NCBI GenBank assembly: GCA_023665245.1 | Contig: JAMPEH010000001.1 | Span: forward strand, 409,097-473,096 | From: Muribaculaceae bacterium | Lineage (GTDB): Bacteria > Pseudomonadota > Alphaproteobacteria > Rs-D84 | Direction: 5' to 3' | Length of the DNA stretch: 64,000 nt | Shown here: in pieces, positions 51,260 to 58,970 of the stretch | Layout: each line of letters starts with the position of its first letter | How positions within the stretch are numbered: position 1 is the stretch's first letter | Position numbers and translations under genes: made by a program | The notes under the pieces: generated by a model | What the model saw: the letters and a program-made list of their open reading frames with translations, nothing else | Databases searched by the model: none | What the model was told of the DNA's origin: nothing

Positions 51260-51814
51260 ATGAAAACACATCAGACACTTTTAATAAGCATCACACTATT
51301 ATTCGCAAATAACGCACATGCTGACGATTTTCTTGTTGCATGTCTTCCCAGAAATTCATCATGCAGTCACTGTTCAACATCATACTACTGCGATTCCGGA
51401 TATTACGGCACAGCAACATCGGCCAGTACAGGTTGCACCAAATGCCCAGCAAACACAACCTGCGCCGGTGGTAATAATTCAACATTTGTATGCAACAGTG
51501 GATATTACAAAACAGATACCGGATGCGTCAAATGTCCGGCCAACGCGACATGTGACGGTACCAGTCGCCGCATAACATGCGACAAAAGTTATTACCCATA
51601 CCCAAACAAAACCGAATCAACATCATGCATCCGCTGTCCAGCCCCGGGCATAAACGGCGCTGCAAATGATTATGCAGATATCACATCATGTTTTCTGTAT
51701 CATCAAGGCAATGGAACGTACTATTATGACCAATCCGGAAACTTTGACGTTGAATCACATTGTTATTGGAGTTTGACCGAAACCCCGACATATCCGGTCT
51801 TGGGCATGCATTAA
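51260..51814 (+). CDS. Small secreted Cys-rich protein (leader family, locus 4)
   Basis: 184 residues. Signal peptide MKTHQTLLISITLLFANNAHA. Two Cys modules (YYCDSGYYGTATSASTGCTK and FVCNSGYYKTDTGCVKC) closely match the 54.5 kb paralog. The C-terminal motif is present as ITSCFLYHQGNGTYYYDQSG and HCYW, but the protein continues 12 residues (SLTETPTYPVLGMH), whereas paralogs stop two or three residues after C-x-Y. AAAAGGAAC precedes the ATG. Function unknown. Confidence 0.8.
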   Translation: MKTHQTLLISITLLFANNAHADDFLVACLPRNSSCSHCSTSYYCDSGYYGTATSASTGCTKCPANTTCAGGNNSTFVCNSGYYKTDTGCVKCPANATCDGTSRRITCDKSYYPYPNKTESTSCIRCPAPGINGAANDYADITSCFLYHQGNGTYYYDQSGNFDVESHCYWSLTETPTYPVLGMH

Positions 51815-51821
51815 CAAAAAC

Positions 51822-51835
51822 CCGCCATCTGGCGG
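51822..51835. terminator. Terminator between convergent genes
   Basis: CCGCC-ATCT-GGCGG hairpin with A-run left and T-run right. Confidence 0.75.
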
Positions 51836-51848
51836 ATTTATTTTTTCT

Positions 51849-52310
51849 TTATTTTGAATATTGCATTGCCGCATTTCGCACGAATACATTGTATTTATTG
51901 GCACGGCGCACACTGTCTAAATATTGTTGTTTTCGCGCATCAGACCGCACGCCTGCATCAACCAGTTGTTGACGTCCCGCGCGACGGGCATCTAATTCAC
52001 GATGCAGCGAGTCCACATTTACATTTGGCATTGGATTGACATCCAGGAAAGTCACCATATTTTGCAGATGTTCAATATCATCCGCATTTTTTGCATCATA
52101 CGTGCGCAATGAATCCGCCCAGTTTGGCTGACGTGCCATAAATTCACTTATTTGACGTTCAACATTTGCGCTGTCACGGTCTGCCTTGTTTTGCAACGCA
52201 TTAACAATAATCATTACCACCGCAATACCACCACATGCAATAATCCGACCATACAATTCCCATTTCAGGCGTTGATTTATATCCGGCATTTTATCTTTAT
52301 TTGATGACAT
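51849..52310 (-). CDS. Single-pass membrane hypothetical protein
   Basis: 153 residues from ATG 52308-52310 with AAGGAAAA upstream. One membrane segment (about 21-39, LYGRIIACGGIAVVMIIVNAL) and a long hydrophilic part, probably periplasmic, rich in Asp/Arg/Ala and predicted to be helical or coiled coil (LHRELDARRAGRQQLVDAGV). No cysteine beyond the membrane segment. No family recognised. Divergent from tig. Confidence 0.7.
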   Translation of the reverse strand: MSSNKDKMPDINQRLKWELYGRIIACGGIAVVMIIVNALQNKADRDSANVERQISEFMARQPNWADSLRTYDAKNADDIEHLQNMVTFLDVNPMPNVNVDSLHRELDARRAGRQQLVDAGVRSDARKQQYLDSVRRANKYNVFVRNAAMQYSK

Positions 52311-52394
52311 ATTATATTTTCCTTTTTTTCTTTTTTCAGTGAGGGATTTTATCACACACCGCGACAGTGTCAAGAAAATGGGGATTATCTGTGC

Positions 52395-52422
52395 TTGCTT
52401 TTATAAAAAAAGCGTGTATAAT
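52395..52422 (+). promoter_or_regulatory. Promoter of tig
   Basis: TTGCTT, 16 bases, TATAAT, about 41 bases before the ATG. Confidence 0.65.
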
Positions 52423-52463
52423 CACCGGGCAATTCATTATATCTTTAATTTTAGGGGAAAACC

Positions 52464-53765
52464 ATGTTCAAAAAAGAAAAAATCAAAGATTTGCATTACA
52501 CGGTAACGGGTACAATTTCTGCGGCGGACGTACAAAACGCGGCGGATGAAATTCTGACAGAATACGGAAAAAAGGCAAAAATGCCTGGATTCCGCCCGGG
52601 TCATATTCCATTATCGGTTCTGCGCCAAAAATACAACGTCAACGCCACGTCCGAAGCTGTTGATAAATTAATGAACCGCGACTTGGAAACATATATCGCA
52701 GACAAAAAAATCCGTCTGGCGGGCCAGCCAAAGGTTGACCTGGCCGGTTGGGAATTTGGCAAAGATGTAGAATACACACTGGAATTCGATATTTTGCCAA
52801 CATTGCCAGAAATTGATTTGGATAAATTCACAGTCACCAAAAAGACCGCAAAACTGGATGAAGCCGAAGTAGAAAAGGCAATTGAAAACATCCGTCGCAA
52901 CCGCAGCACCGCCGAAAAACAGGGTGCCGATTATGTTGCCGCCGACGGCGACGTTGCCGTTATTGACTTCAAGGGCTTTGTCGGCAAAGACGCATTCGAA
53001 GGGGGCGAGGCCAAGAAACACCATCTGATTTTGGGTTCTGGCGCATTTATCCCAGGATTCGAAGACCAAATTATTGGTCACAAGGCTGGCGATAAATTCG
53101 ACGTTAACGTCACATTCCCAACCGAATATCACGCTGAAAATCTGGCTGGCAAAAAGGCCCGGTTCGAGGTTGAAATCCACGAACTTCGCAAACATATCCT
53201 GCCAGAATTAAATGACGAATTGGCAAAATCTGTCGGTCAAGAATCCGTTGACGCACTGCGTGAACACATCCGCAAGATTATCAACGAACAATATGACGAT
53301 GCCGCAAAACGCGAAATGCGCAACGAATTGTTAGACATCTTGGCAGACAAGGTTAAATTAGACCTGCCAGATGTATTGGTTGACCAAGAATTGGCCATGG
53401 CAAAATCCGAACACGACCGCGCACACGCGCACTGTGGCGATGATTGCAAAGACGACCACAAATGGGACGACAAAAAAGAACGTAAAGAAGCCGAACGCCG
53501 CGTTAAATTGGGTCTGATTCTGGCCGAATGGGGCACACAAAACAAAGTCGAAGTGACCCGCGATGACCTGCAACAGGCTGTATGGAGTGAAGCTGGACGC
53601 TATCCAGATCCGAAACAGGTATTTGAATTCTATAACAAGAATCAAAATGCATTGGCAATGTTGCGTGGTATGATTTTTGAACGCAAGGCATTGGATGCGA
53701 TGCTGGAACACGTAAAAACAAAAGAAAAGGCGGTAAAGGCCGACGAACTGTTCAAACAGGCATAA
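52464..53765 (+). CDS. tig: Trigger factor
   Basis: Ribosome-associated chaperone and prolyl isomerase. 433 residues, the normal length. The ribosome-binding signature GFRPGHIPLSVLRQKYN (residues about 45-61) binds L23. The FKBP domain (about 150-245) has VIDFKGFVGKDAFEGGEAKK and FIPGFEDQIIGHKAGD. The C-terminal chaperone domain is helical and contains an unusual HDRAHAHCGDDCKDDHKWDD insert (about residues 316-335), which looks metal-binding. GGGGAAAACC precedes the ATG. clpP and clpX do not follow. Confidence 0.97.
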   Translation: MFKKEKIKDLHYTVTGTISAADVQNAADEILTEYGKKAKMPGFRPGHIPLSVLRQKYNVNATSEAVDKLMNRDLETYIADKKIRLAGQPKVDLAGWEFGKDVEYTLEFDILPTLPEIDLDKFTVTKKTAKLDEAEVEKAIENIRRNRSTAEKQGADYVAADGDVAVIDFKGFVGKDAFEGGEAKKHHLILGSGAFIPGFEDQIIGHKAGDKFDVNVTFPTEYHAENLAGKKARFEVEIHELRKHILPELNDELAKSVGQESVDALREHIRKIINEQYDDAAKREMRNELLDILADKVKLDLPDVLVDQELAMAKSEHDRAHAHCGDDCKDDHKWDDKKERKEAERRVKLGLILAEWGTQNKVEVTRDDLQQAVWSEAGRYPDPKQVFEFYNKNQNALAMLRGMIFERKALDAMLEHVKTKEKAVKADELFKQA

Positions 53766-53767
53766 GC

Positions 53768-53792
53768 AAAACGCCCCAAACGGGGCGTTTTT
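53768..53792 (+). terminator. tig terminator
   Basis: AAAACGCCCC-AAAC-GGGGCGTTTT hairpin followed by T residues. Confidence 0.88.
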
Positions 53793-53912
53793 AATAACCA
53801 ATAACAACCACACTAAACACCCGCCATACCGGCCAAGTGTGACAATTCCAAGCAAGACAAAAATATACATGTAAAAACACACTTTATTATTACCACACAT
53901 ATATCAATACTT

Positions 53913-53970
53913 GTCACTCCTGCGCCAGGCAGGAGTGGGGCTTGAAAAAATTGCCTGCGGCGGTATGACG
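53913..53970. repeat. Family D repeat plus partial hairpin
   Basis: GTCACTCCTGCGCCAGGCAG then GAGTGGGG, followed by CCTGCGGCGGTATGACG. It opens a repeat cluster that fills 53.9-54.5 kb; no gene is seen in it. Confidence 0.65.
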
Positions 53971-54000
53971 TGTTATTTGGATCTACCGTCCTCTCTTGTC

Positions 54001-54098
54001 GTCACCCCGGCGCAGGCCGGGGACCACTGTGTTCCTTGGATATCCCAGCACTAGGACATTACAGAACCCAATGGATGCCGGTCGCCACCGGCATGACG
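54001..54098. repeat. Family C composite palindrome
   Basis: GTCACCCCGGCGCAGGCCGG then GGACC, GTGTTC, inner CCAGCACTAGG core, AGAACCC, and GCCGGTCGCCACCGGC hairpin ending ATGACG. Confidence 0.78.
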
Positions 54099-54112
54099 AT
54101 ATGCGAGAAGGT

Positions 54113-54143
54113 GTCATCCAGTGGCTTGACCACGGGCTCCAGG
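54113..54143 (+). repeat. Family B repeat
   Basis: GTCATCCAGTGGCTTGACCA then CGGGCTCCAGG; stem damaged by two changes. Confidence 0.65.
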
Positions 54144-54151
54144 TTAATAAT

Positions 54152-54177
54152 CCCACTTCTGCCTGCGCAGGAGTGAC
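54152..54177 (-). repeat. Family D repeat, inverted
   Basis: CCCACTTCTGCCTGCGCAGG then AGTGAC. Confidence 0.6.
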
Positions 54178-54248
54178 AAATGTTTTGCAGGAATAATTAT
54201 TGCGTGGACATTTAAAAATTCTGATAATTCTTTGTTCTTGCTTCTATT

Positions 54249-54313
54249 GTCATTCCTGCGTCCGGCCCCCGCGAAAATTTTATTTTCGTGGGTGGTGTAG
54301 GCAAGAATAGGGG
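54249..54313 (+). repeat. Family D repeat with nested palindrome
   Basis: GTCATTCCTGCG ... GCAAGAATAGG outer stem interrupted by a second palindrome CCCGCGAAAAT / ATTTTCGTGGG, as if one palindrome inserted into another. Confidence 0.6.
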
Positions 54314-54326
54314 CTATGATATTTTT

Positions 54327-54359
54327 ATGGATTGCCACGCCCTGATGGGCTCGCAATGG
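54327..54359 (-). repeat. Family A repeat, inverted
   Basis: ATGGATTGCCACGCCCTGAT then GGGCTCGCAATGG. Confidence 0.7.
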
Positions 54360-54394
54360 CAATGTGGACAAAGCACCCGACGGTATCCCTTGCC

Positions 54395-54492
54395 GTCACC
54401 CCGGCGCAGGCCGGGGACCATTGTGTTCATTAACTCTCCTAGCGCTGGGGGATTTAAGAACACAGTGGATGCCGGTCGCCGCCGGCATGACG
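54395..54492. repeat. Family C composite palindrome
   Basis: Second near-full copy of the 54001 type: same GTCACCCCGGCGCAGGCCGG start, with inner core CCTAGCGCTGGGG and AGAACACAG. Confidence 0.78.
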
Positions 54493-54512
54493 GAGTAGTG
54501 GCGACAAGCCCA

Positions 54513-55127
54513 TTAATTTGAATAATAACAATTTGATGTGTACTTGCCCGAACCGGTGCTGTCACTGAATGTGGTGCCCGATGGGATATAGCATCCTGTT
54601 ATCGCGGTTACACCGGCGGCCGACGTCGCACTGTTATGTCCGGTGGCGGTTGAACATTTTGTGCACGCCGTGCCATTTTTATAATATCCGGCATTGCATG
54701 AAAACGTACTGCCATTACCACCACCGCATGTCGCATTTGATGGGCATACCGTGCAACCGGCACGGGCCGACGTTGCTGTACCATAATAGCCAGACGCACA
54801 TTTATACGTTACACTGCCCGGTGAACACGTACATGTCACCAAACCACCACCAGACGGGAAAATGCCTTTTACTTGTCCTGCAGATTGTACACCAACAATA
54901 CCTGCGTTATTTGTCGTGCTGACGGCTGAACACATATCACATGCAGATGTCGCAATCGGCAACAAATCATCACCACCAGTGCTACCATCACCTGGATAAC
55001 AACTGGCATCATATGTATAAGTCTGACCGGTATTCATCGGCGTATTGACAATATTGCATGTTTTGGCCGCATACGCGCCACCACACCATAATCCTATTAT
55101 GGCCCCGATTATAAAAATATGTTTCAT
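54513..55127 (-). CDS. Small secreted Cys-rich protein (leader family, locus 5)
   Basis: 204 residues from ATG 55125-55127 (AACAGGAGTTGAAA upstream), opening the signal peptide MKHIFIIGAIIGLWCGGAYA. Cys modules CDMCSAV, CTCSPGS, YKCASGYYGTATSARAGCTV and FSCNAGYYKNGTACTKC, then AITGCYIPSGTTFSDSTG and SNCYYSN, the family C-terminus. The closest relative in the window is the 51.3 kb protein. Function unknown. Confidence 0.82.
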   Translation of the reverse strand: MKHIFIIGAIIGLWCGGAYAAKTCNIVNTPMNTGQTYTYDASCYPGDGSTGGDDLLPIATSACDMCSAVSTTNNAGIVGVQSAGQVKGIFPSGGGLVTCTCSPGSVTYKCASGYYGTATSARAGCTVCPSNATCGGGNGSTFSCNAGYYKNGTACTKCSTATGHNSATSAAGVTAITGCYIPSGTTFSDSTGSGKYTSNCYYSN

Positions 55128-55400
55128 TTTCAACTCCTGTTTTTTAATAAAACAAGACCACCAATTCTTGGTGGTCGGGGAGTTCAAAAAATCACACAAA
55201 AGAATGACCCCGACGGCCTTTGGGTGCGAAACGCACCCTGTGGTATAACCGACGGCTCCCCGACCTTATACAAAGCCAGGGCATATACAATAAAAGGCGC
55301 AAACGCGCCGCAATATGTACTTTGCGGATACAGTATGCCATGCATACCGCTTTTGTGTGGGCTTTTTGACGACCCCGAACCCAATATCCCTTTGGATTCA
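55128..55400 (-). promoter_or_regulatory. Structured 5' leader RNA, locus 5 (candidate attenuator)
   Basis: About 273 nt. GGTCGGGGAG (55256-55265) pairs with CTCCCCGACC (55173-55182). Apical hairpin GGGTGCG-TTT-CGCACCC, internal loop TTATACCACA / AAAG, and a second hairpin GGCGCGTTTGCGCC upstream. AACTCC in the 3' strand can also pair with GGAGTT of the Shine-Dalgarno region. Nearly identical in layout to locus 6. Confidence 0.78.
55156..55176 (-). terminator. Attenuator-type terminator in leader 5
   Basis: GACCACC-AAGAATT-GGTGGTC on the minus strand followed by TTGTTTTATT. Confidence 0.65.
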
Positions 55401-55406
55401 ATGTAA

Positions 55407-55435
55407 ATTATACAATATCAAACGCACAAAGGCAA
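55407..55435 (-). promoter_or_regulatory. Promoter of leader 5
   Basis: TTGCCT, 17 bases, TATAAT, then TTTACATTGAATCC. Confidence 0.65.
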
Positions 55436-55516
55436 TTCTAAAATCGGCATATTGTCATGGTTGCAAATTATAATTTTGCGCATTATTATAACTGATATAT
55501 ACCAAGGGGGATAAAC

Positions 55517-55972
55517 ATGAAAAAAATTATATCAATATTTATGGCGTTGGCATTAACGGCATGCGCATCCAATCTGGATACAAATCGTTATCAGACATCC
55601 GCCACTGGCCAGATTAATTCTGTACAAGAGGGCGTTATCATAAACGTGCGCAACGTTCGTATTGCAACCGAAAACGGCGGCGTTGGTTCGTTGGCCGGCG
55701 GTGTTGCAGGTGGCGCCGCCGGGTCTATGATTGGTGGTAATTCTGCTGTAAATGTAATCGGCGCCGTGGGCGGGGCGGTACTGGGTGGCTATCTGGGGTC
55801 CAAGGCCCAGGAAGGTCTGTCTGCCCAAAACGGCATTGAATACATTGTAAAATTAGACAATGGCCGCGCCATTACATTAACCCAGGGTGACGACGTCGTA
55901 TTTTCTGTGGGCCAACCTGTATATGTACTGGACGCAAATTCTGGCGAACGCGCCAGAATCATCGCGCGATAA
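55517..55972 (+). CDS. Outer-membrane lipoprotein with glycine zipper (SlyB/Pcp-like)
   Basis: 151 residues. Lipobox LTAC at residues 13-16 (MALALTACAS). A long glycine-zipper double segment (about 56-100, SLAGGVAGGAAGSMIGGNSA and VIGAVGGAVLGGYLGSKAQE) and a C-terminal beta-rich domain ending VYVLDANSGERARIIAR. This is the SlyB/Pcp (17 kDa antigen) layout, lipid-anchored at the outer membrane. ATG follows AAGGGGGATAAAC. A terminator follows. Confidence 0.88.
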   Translation: MKKIISIFMALALTACASNLDTNRYQTSATGQINSVQEGVIINVRNVRIATENGGVGSLAGGVAGGAAGSMIGGNSAVNVIGAVGGAVLGGYLGSKAQEGLSAQNGIEYIVKLDNGRAITLTQGDDVVFSVGQPVYVLDANSGERARIIAR

Positions 55973-55993
55973 AAAACACGCACATAAAAAAGA

Positions 55994-56011
55994 AACGCCC
56001 AAACGGGCGTT
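55994..56011. terminator. Terminator between convergent genes
   Basis: AACGCCC-AAAC-GGGCGTT hairpin followed by TTTTT. Confidence 0.85.
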
Positions 56012-56016
56012 TTTTG

Positions 56017-56697
56017 TTATCTGGTCTTTGAATTTGGAATCGCACAGAAACATCTGTATTCCGCATCATATTTCACATCAAATCCATTTTGGCGAAACGT
56101 TTCCAGCCACCACCGCCGGCCCCGTATCAGACGCGGTTCACCATGCAACAATTTCCATCCCATTTTATCTGCCGCACGCATATCTTCGGTGGTATTGTGT
56201 ATCGCAACCAGCATTTTTACACGTTTAAACTTTTCCAGCGCCAACGGCAATGTATCACGCGTCATATACGTCAACGTGCCATTACAATACGCCAAATCCG
56301 CATCAACAATATCATAATCCAGTATAGACCGCATTTGAATCCGCCCACTGTCAAAAAAGCGTTTGCAACGTTCATCCATCCCATATTGCTTTACATCTAT
56401 ACCCGTTGCACATATCCCCATTTCTTCTGCCTGACGCACCAATTCACCAGTGGCGCATCCGCAATCAAAAAATGAATAGGGCCGTCCACCAACATATCTG
56501 CGATACAACTGAACCAATCCAACCATTGGTATTGAATACATTATCCACTTTTCACCATCTACAGTACAGAACGGATAATTTAAATATGGATATTTAATAT
56601 CATAATAATGTATCAAATTTGGCATTGGCACATTGGTCCTGGACTGCAATTCTTCCAATACAGAATTTTTATAGTTATAGACTGTTTTAATTTTCAT
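56017..56697 (-). CDS. Class I SAM-dependent methyltransferase
   Basis: 226 residues from ATG 56695-56697. YSFFDCGCATGELVRQAEEMG is motif I, GIDVKQYGMD the acidic ribose-binding residue, and VDADLAYCNGTLTYM motif IV-like. The C-terminal part includes RGRRWWLETFRQNGFDV. Substrate unknown. ATG lies ten bases after the -10 box, with AAGG 10 bases upstream, so it is leaderless or nearly so. Confidence 0.8.
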   Translation of the reverse strand: MKIKTVYNYKNSVLEELQSRTNVPMPNLIHYYDIKYPYLNYPFCTVDGEKWIMYSIPMVGLVQLYRRYVGGRPYSFFDCGCATGELVRQAEEMGICATGIDVKQYGMDERCKRFFDSGRIQMRSILDYDIVDADLAYCNGTLTYMTRDTLPLALEKFKRVKMLVAIHNTTEDMRAADKMGWKLLHGEPRLIRGRRWWLETFRQNGFDVKYDAEYRCFCAIPNSKTR

Positions 56698-56707
56698 AGC
56701 AGGCCAC

Positions 56708-56735
56708 ACCTTAACACACCATCAAATTTTGTCAA
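56708..56735 (-). promoter_or_regulatory. Promoter of the methyltransferase gene
   Basis: Perfect TTGACA, 16 bases, TAAGGT on the minus strand; divergent from the rpsA promoter. Confidence 0.5.
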
Positions 56736-56755
56736 GACGACATTTATATAATTTC

Positions 56756-56784
56756 TTGCTTTTTTGAAAAAATTTGTCTATAAT
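56756..56784 (+). promoter_or_regulatory. Promoter of rpsA
   Basis: TTGCTT, 17 bases, TATAAT; implies a leader of about 220 nt before the S1 start. Confidence 0.7.
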
Positions 56785-56840
56785 TGGCGCGTCATTTACG
56801 GGTGGGCGTATTTGACATCAGATTAACCCCACAAGACCTT

Positions 56841-56865
56841 ACATTTTACGCATCGCGTAAAATGT
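56841..56865 (+). promoter_or_regulatory. Perfect hairpin in the rpsA leader
   Basis: ACATTTTACG-CATCG-CGTAAAATGT, 10-bp stem; no U-run follows, so it is not a terminator. S1 mRNA leaders are often autoregulated in known bacteria. Confidence 0.5.
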
Positions 56866-56869
56866 TAGC

Positions 56870-56961
56870 GTTCAGTTTGCAGTGTGCAGTGTTCTGTTGA
56901 TGTGTGCGCGTGTAACGCGCGGCTTTAATCTGAACCCTGAACTCTGAACTCTGAACTCTGC
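56870..56961. repeat. TGAACTC repeats resembling the IVS-element ends
   Basis: GTTCAGTTTGCAGTGTGCAG on the left and CTGAACCCTGAACTCTGAAC with further TCTGAACTCTGC on the right, imperfectly inverted; related to the 17-bp ends at 39941 and 40335 but without a protein gene. It lies within the rpsA leader. Confidence 0.6.
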
Positions 56962-57010
56962 AAAATTGCTACACAATTTTGTAATGGCAAACTTTGTTTT
57001 AAATTTTCTT

Positions 57011-58699
57011 ATGAAAGATTTATCCAAAGATTTATTTAATCCAGTAGCAGGCGAAGATTTCGTGTCTATGTTTGATGAAAACTATGGCAAACAGGAAACT
57101 TTGCAGGGCTATGCAACCAAGGGCACTGTCAAAGATATCCGTGGCGACTTCGCGATGGTTGACGTTGGTCTGAAATCCGAAGGCCGTGTTCCATTAAAAG
57201 AATTTGGCGCATCTGTTCCATCTGTTGGTGATATCATCGACGTTTTTGTTGAACGTTATGAATCCCGCGAAGGTACAGCAGTACTGTCTTATACCAAGGC
57301 ACGTGCAGAAAAAGCATGGAAAGATTTGGAAAAGACTGTTGCCGAAGGTATCGACCCAGAGGGTACAATTATCGACGTTGTTCGTGGTGGTTTCACAGTG
57401 GACATCAACGGCGTATTTGCATTTATGCCATCATCCCAGGTTGACCACAAACCGGTTCGCGATGCGAAATCGTTGATTGGCTTAAAAGACAAATTCCGCG
57501 TTTTGAAAATGGATGCATTGCGTACAAACGCAATTGTATCACGTCGTGCGATTCAGTCTGATGCAATCGCTGCACAACAACGCGAGGCGATGAAAAACAT
57601 CGAACTGGGTGCCGTTATCGAAGGTACAGTCAAGAACATCACTGATTACGGTGTGTTCGTTGACCTGGGCGGCATTGATGGTTTGCTGCATGTCACAGAC
57701 TTGTCATGGAAACGCGTCAATCACCCACGTGAATTGGTTCATGTTGGCCAGAAAATCACTGTCAAGGTTATCCAATTCGACCCAGAATCACATCGTATTT
57801 CATTGGGCGCGAAACAATTGGAAGAAGACCCATGGGATACTGCATCACGCGCGTTCAACGTCGGCGACACAGTATCTGGCAAGGTTTCATCCCTGACCGA
57901 TTACGGTGCATTTATTGACCTGGGCAACAATATCGAAGGCTTGGTTCACATGTCTGAACTGTCATGGACGAATAAAAATATTCATCCATCCAAAGTTCTG
58001 CAAAACGGCCAGGACGTAAACGTTGTTGTTTTGGGTATCGACCAAGACAAACGCCGCATTTCATTGGGTTATAAACAACTGCAACCAAACCCATGGAAAC
58101 AGTTCGCAGAAACACACAATGTTGGCGATGTTGTGACGGGCCCGATTAAGAACACAACTGAATTCGGTTTGTTCGTTGCATTGACACCAGAATTGGACGG
58201 TATGGTTCACATTTCTGACCTGTCATGGAACAAACTGGACGAAGAAGAATTGAAAAAATTCGTTCGTGGCCAAGAAGTGACCGCAAAAATTCTGGACATC
58301 AATCCAGAAAAAGAACGCGTCACATTGGGTATCAAACAATTGACCGAAAGCGCGGACAGCAATGCTGTTTCTATCAAGAAAGGCGCCGTTGTTTGTGGCA
58401 CTGTGTCCGAAGTCACACCAGACGAACTGATTTTGGCATTGCCGAACGATGTTCGTGGTGTTATCCGTCGCACAGACCTGTCACGTGAAAAGGCAGAACA
58501 GGATACATCGAAATTCAAAATCGGTGATTCTGTCGAAGCATCTGTTGTATCTGTAGAAGACAACACTGTTAAACTGTCTATCCGTGCATTACAGGTGACA
58601 TTAGAAAAGCAGGCAGTCAAAGAATACGCCAACCAGGCCGACAGCGGTTCTGTTCTGGGCGACATCTTGGGCGCCGCAATCGAAAACAGCAAGAAATAA
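57011..58699 (+). CDS. rpsA: 30S ribosomal protein S1
   Basis: Binds mRNA for initiation on structured or weak sites, relevant here given the many starts without Shine-Dalgarno. 562 residues from ATG 57011 (MKDLSKDLFNPVAGEDF), with six S1 domains, e.g. GTVKDIRGDFAMVDVGLKSE, GTVKNITDYGVFVDLGGIDG and GKVSSLTDYGAFIDLGNNIE. An upstream in-frame TTG at 56966 would add 15 hydrophobic residues and is unlikely. No Shine-Dalgarno precedes the ATG, as often for rpsA. Confidence 0.97.
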   Translation: MKDLSKDLFNPVAGEDFVSMFDENYGKQETLQGYATKGTVKDIRGDFAMVDVGLKSEGRVPLKEFGASVPSVGDIIDVFVERYESREGTAVLSYTKARAEKAWKDLEKTVAEGIDPEGTIIDVVRGGFTVDINGVFAFMPSSQVDHKPVRDAKSLIGLKDKFRVLKMDALRTNAIVSRRAIQSDAIAAQQREAMKNIELGAVIEGTVKNITDYGVFVDLGGIDGLLHVTDLSWKRVNHPRELVHVGQKITVKVIQFDPESHRISLGAKQLEEDPWDTASRAFNVGDTVSGKVSSLTDYGAFIDLGNNIEGLVHMSELSWTNKNIHPSKVLQNGQDVNVVVLGIDQDKRRISLGYKQLQPNPWKQFAETHNVGDVVTGPIKNTTEFGLFVALTPELDGMVHISDLSWNKLDEEELKKFVRGQEVTAKILDINPEKERVTLGIKQLTESADSNAVSIKKGAVVCGTVSEVTPDELILALPNDVRGVIRRTDLSREKAEQDTSKFKIGDSVEASVVSVEDNTVKLSIRALQVTLEKQAVKEYANQADSGSVLGDILGAAIENSKK

Positions 58700-58721
58700 T
58701 ATTTCTGCAAACTCGATTAAA

Positions 58722-58741
58722 AATCCCCCAATTGGGGGATT
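58722..58741 (+). terminator. rpsA terminator
   Basis: AATCCCCC-AATT-GGGGGATT hairpin followed by TTTTT. Confidence 0.87.
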
Positions 58742-58754
58742 TTTTAGTCTTATC

Positions 58755-58808
58755 GTCACCCCGTTGAAGAACAGGGGCCAATGCGTTCCTCAAACCTCCT
58801 GGCACCAG
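58755..58808. repeat. Family C repeat (partial)
   Basis: GTCACCCCGTTGAAGAACAG then GGGCCAATGCGTTCCTC and CCTGGCACCAGG. It opens a cluster filling 58.75-59.40 kb; no gene is seen there. Confidence 0.6.
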
Positions 58809-58815
58809 GCTCTCT

Positions 58816-58848
58816 GTCATTGCGAGGGCGCAACCCGTGGCAATCCAG
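58816..58848 (+). repeat. Family A repeat
   Basis: GTCATTGCGAGGGCGCAACC then CGTGGCAATCCAG. Confidence 0.75.
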
Positions 58849-58917
58849 TTAATATATTTTCTGCAAAACTATAATAGTCCCAGCCTGCACCGGTATGACG
58901 ATGTGTGTAGGAAAGTT

Positions 58918-58947
58918 GTCATCCCGTGGCTCGACCACGGGATCCAG
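58918..58947 (+). repeat. Family B repeat
   Basis: GTCATCCCGTGGCTCGACCA then CGGGATCCAG. Confidence 0.75.
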
Positions 58948-58970
58948 TGCGCCGCAGGCTATCTTTTCAA

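Noticed and set aside
53913..54492. CRISPR array in the repeat-dense islands
   Set aside because: Repeats are palindromes of differing length in both orientations without regular spacers, and there are no cas genes.
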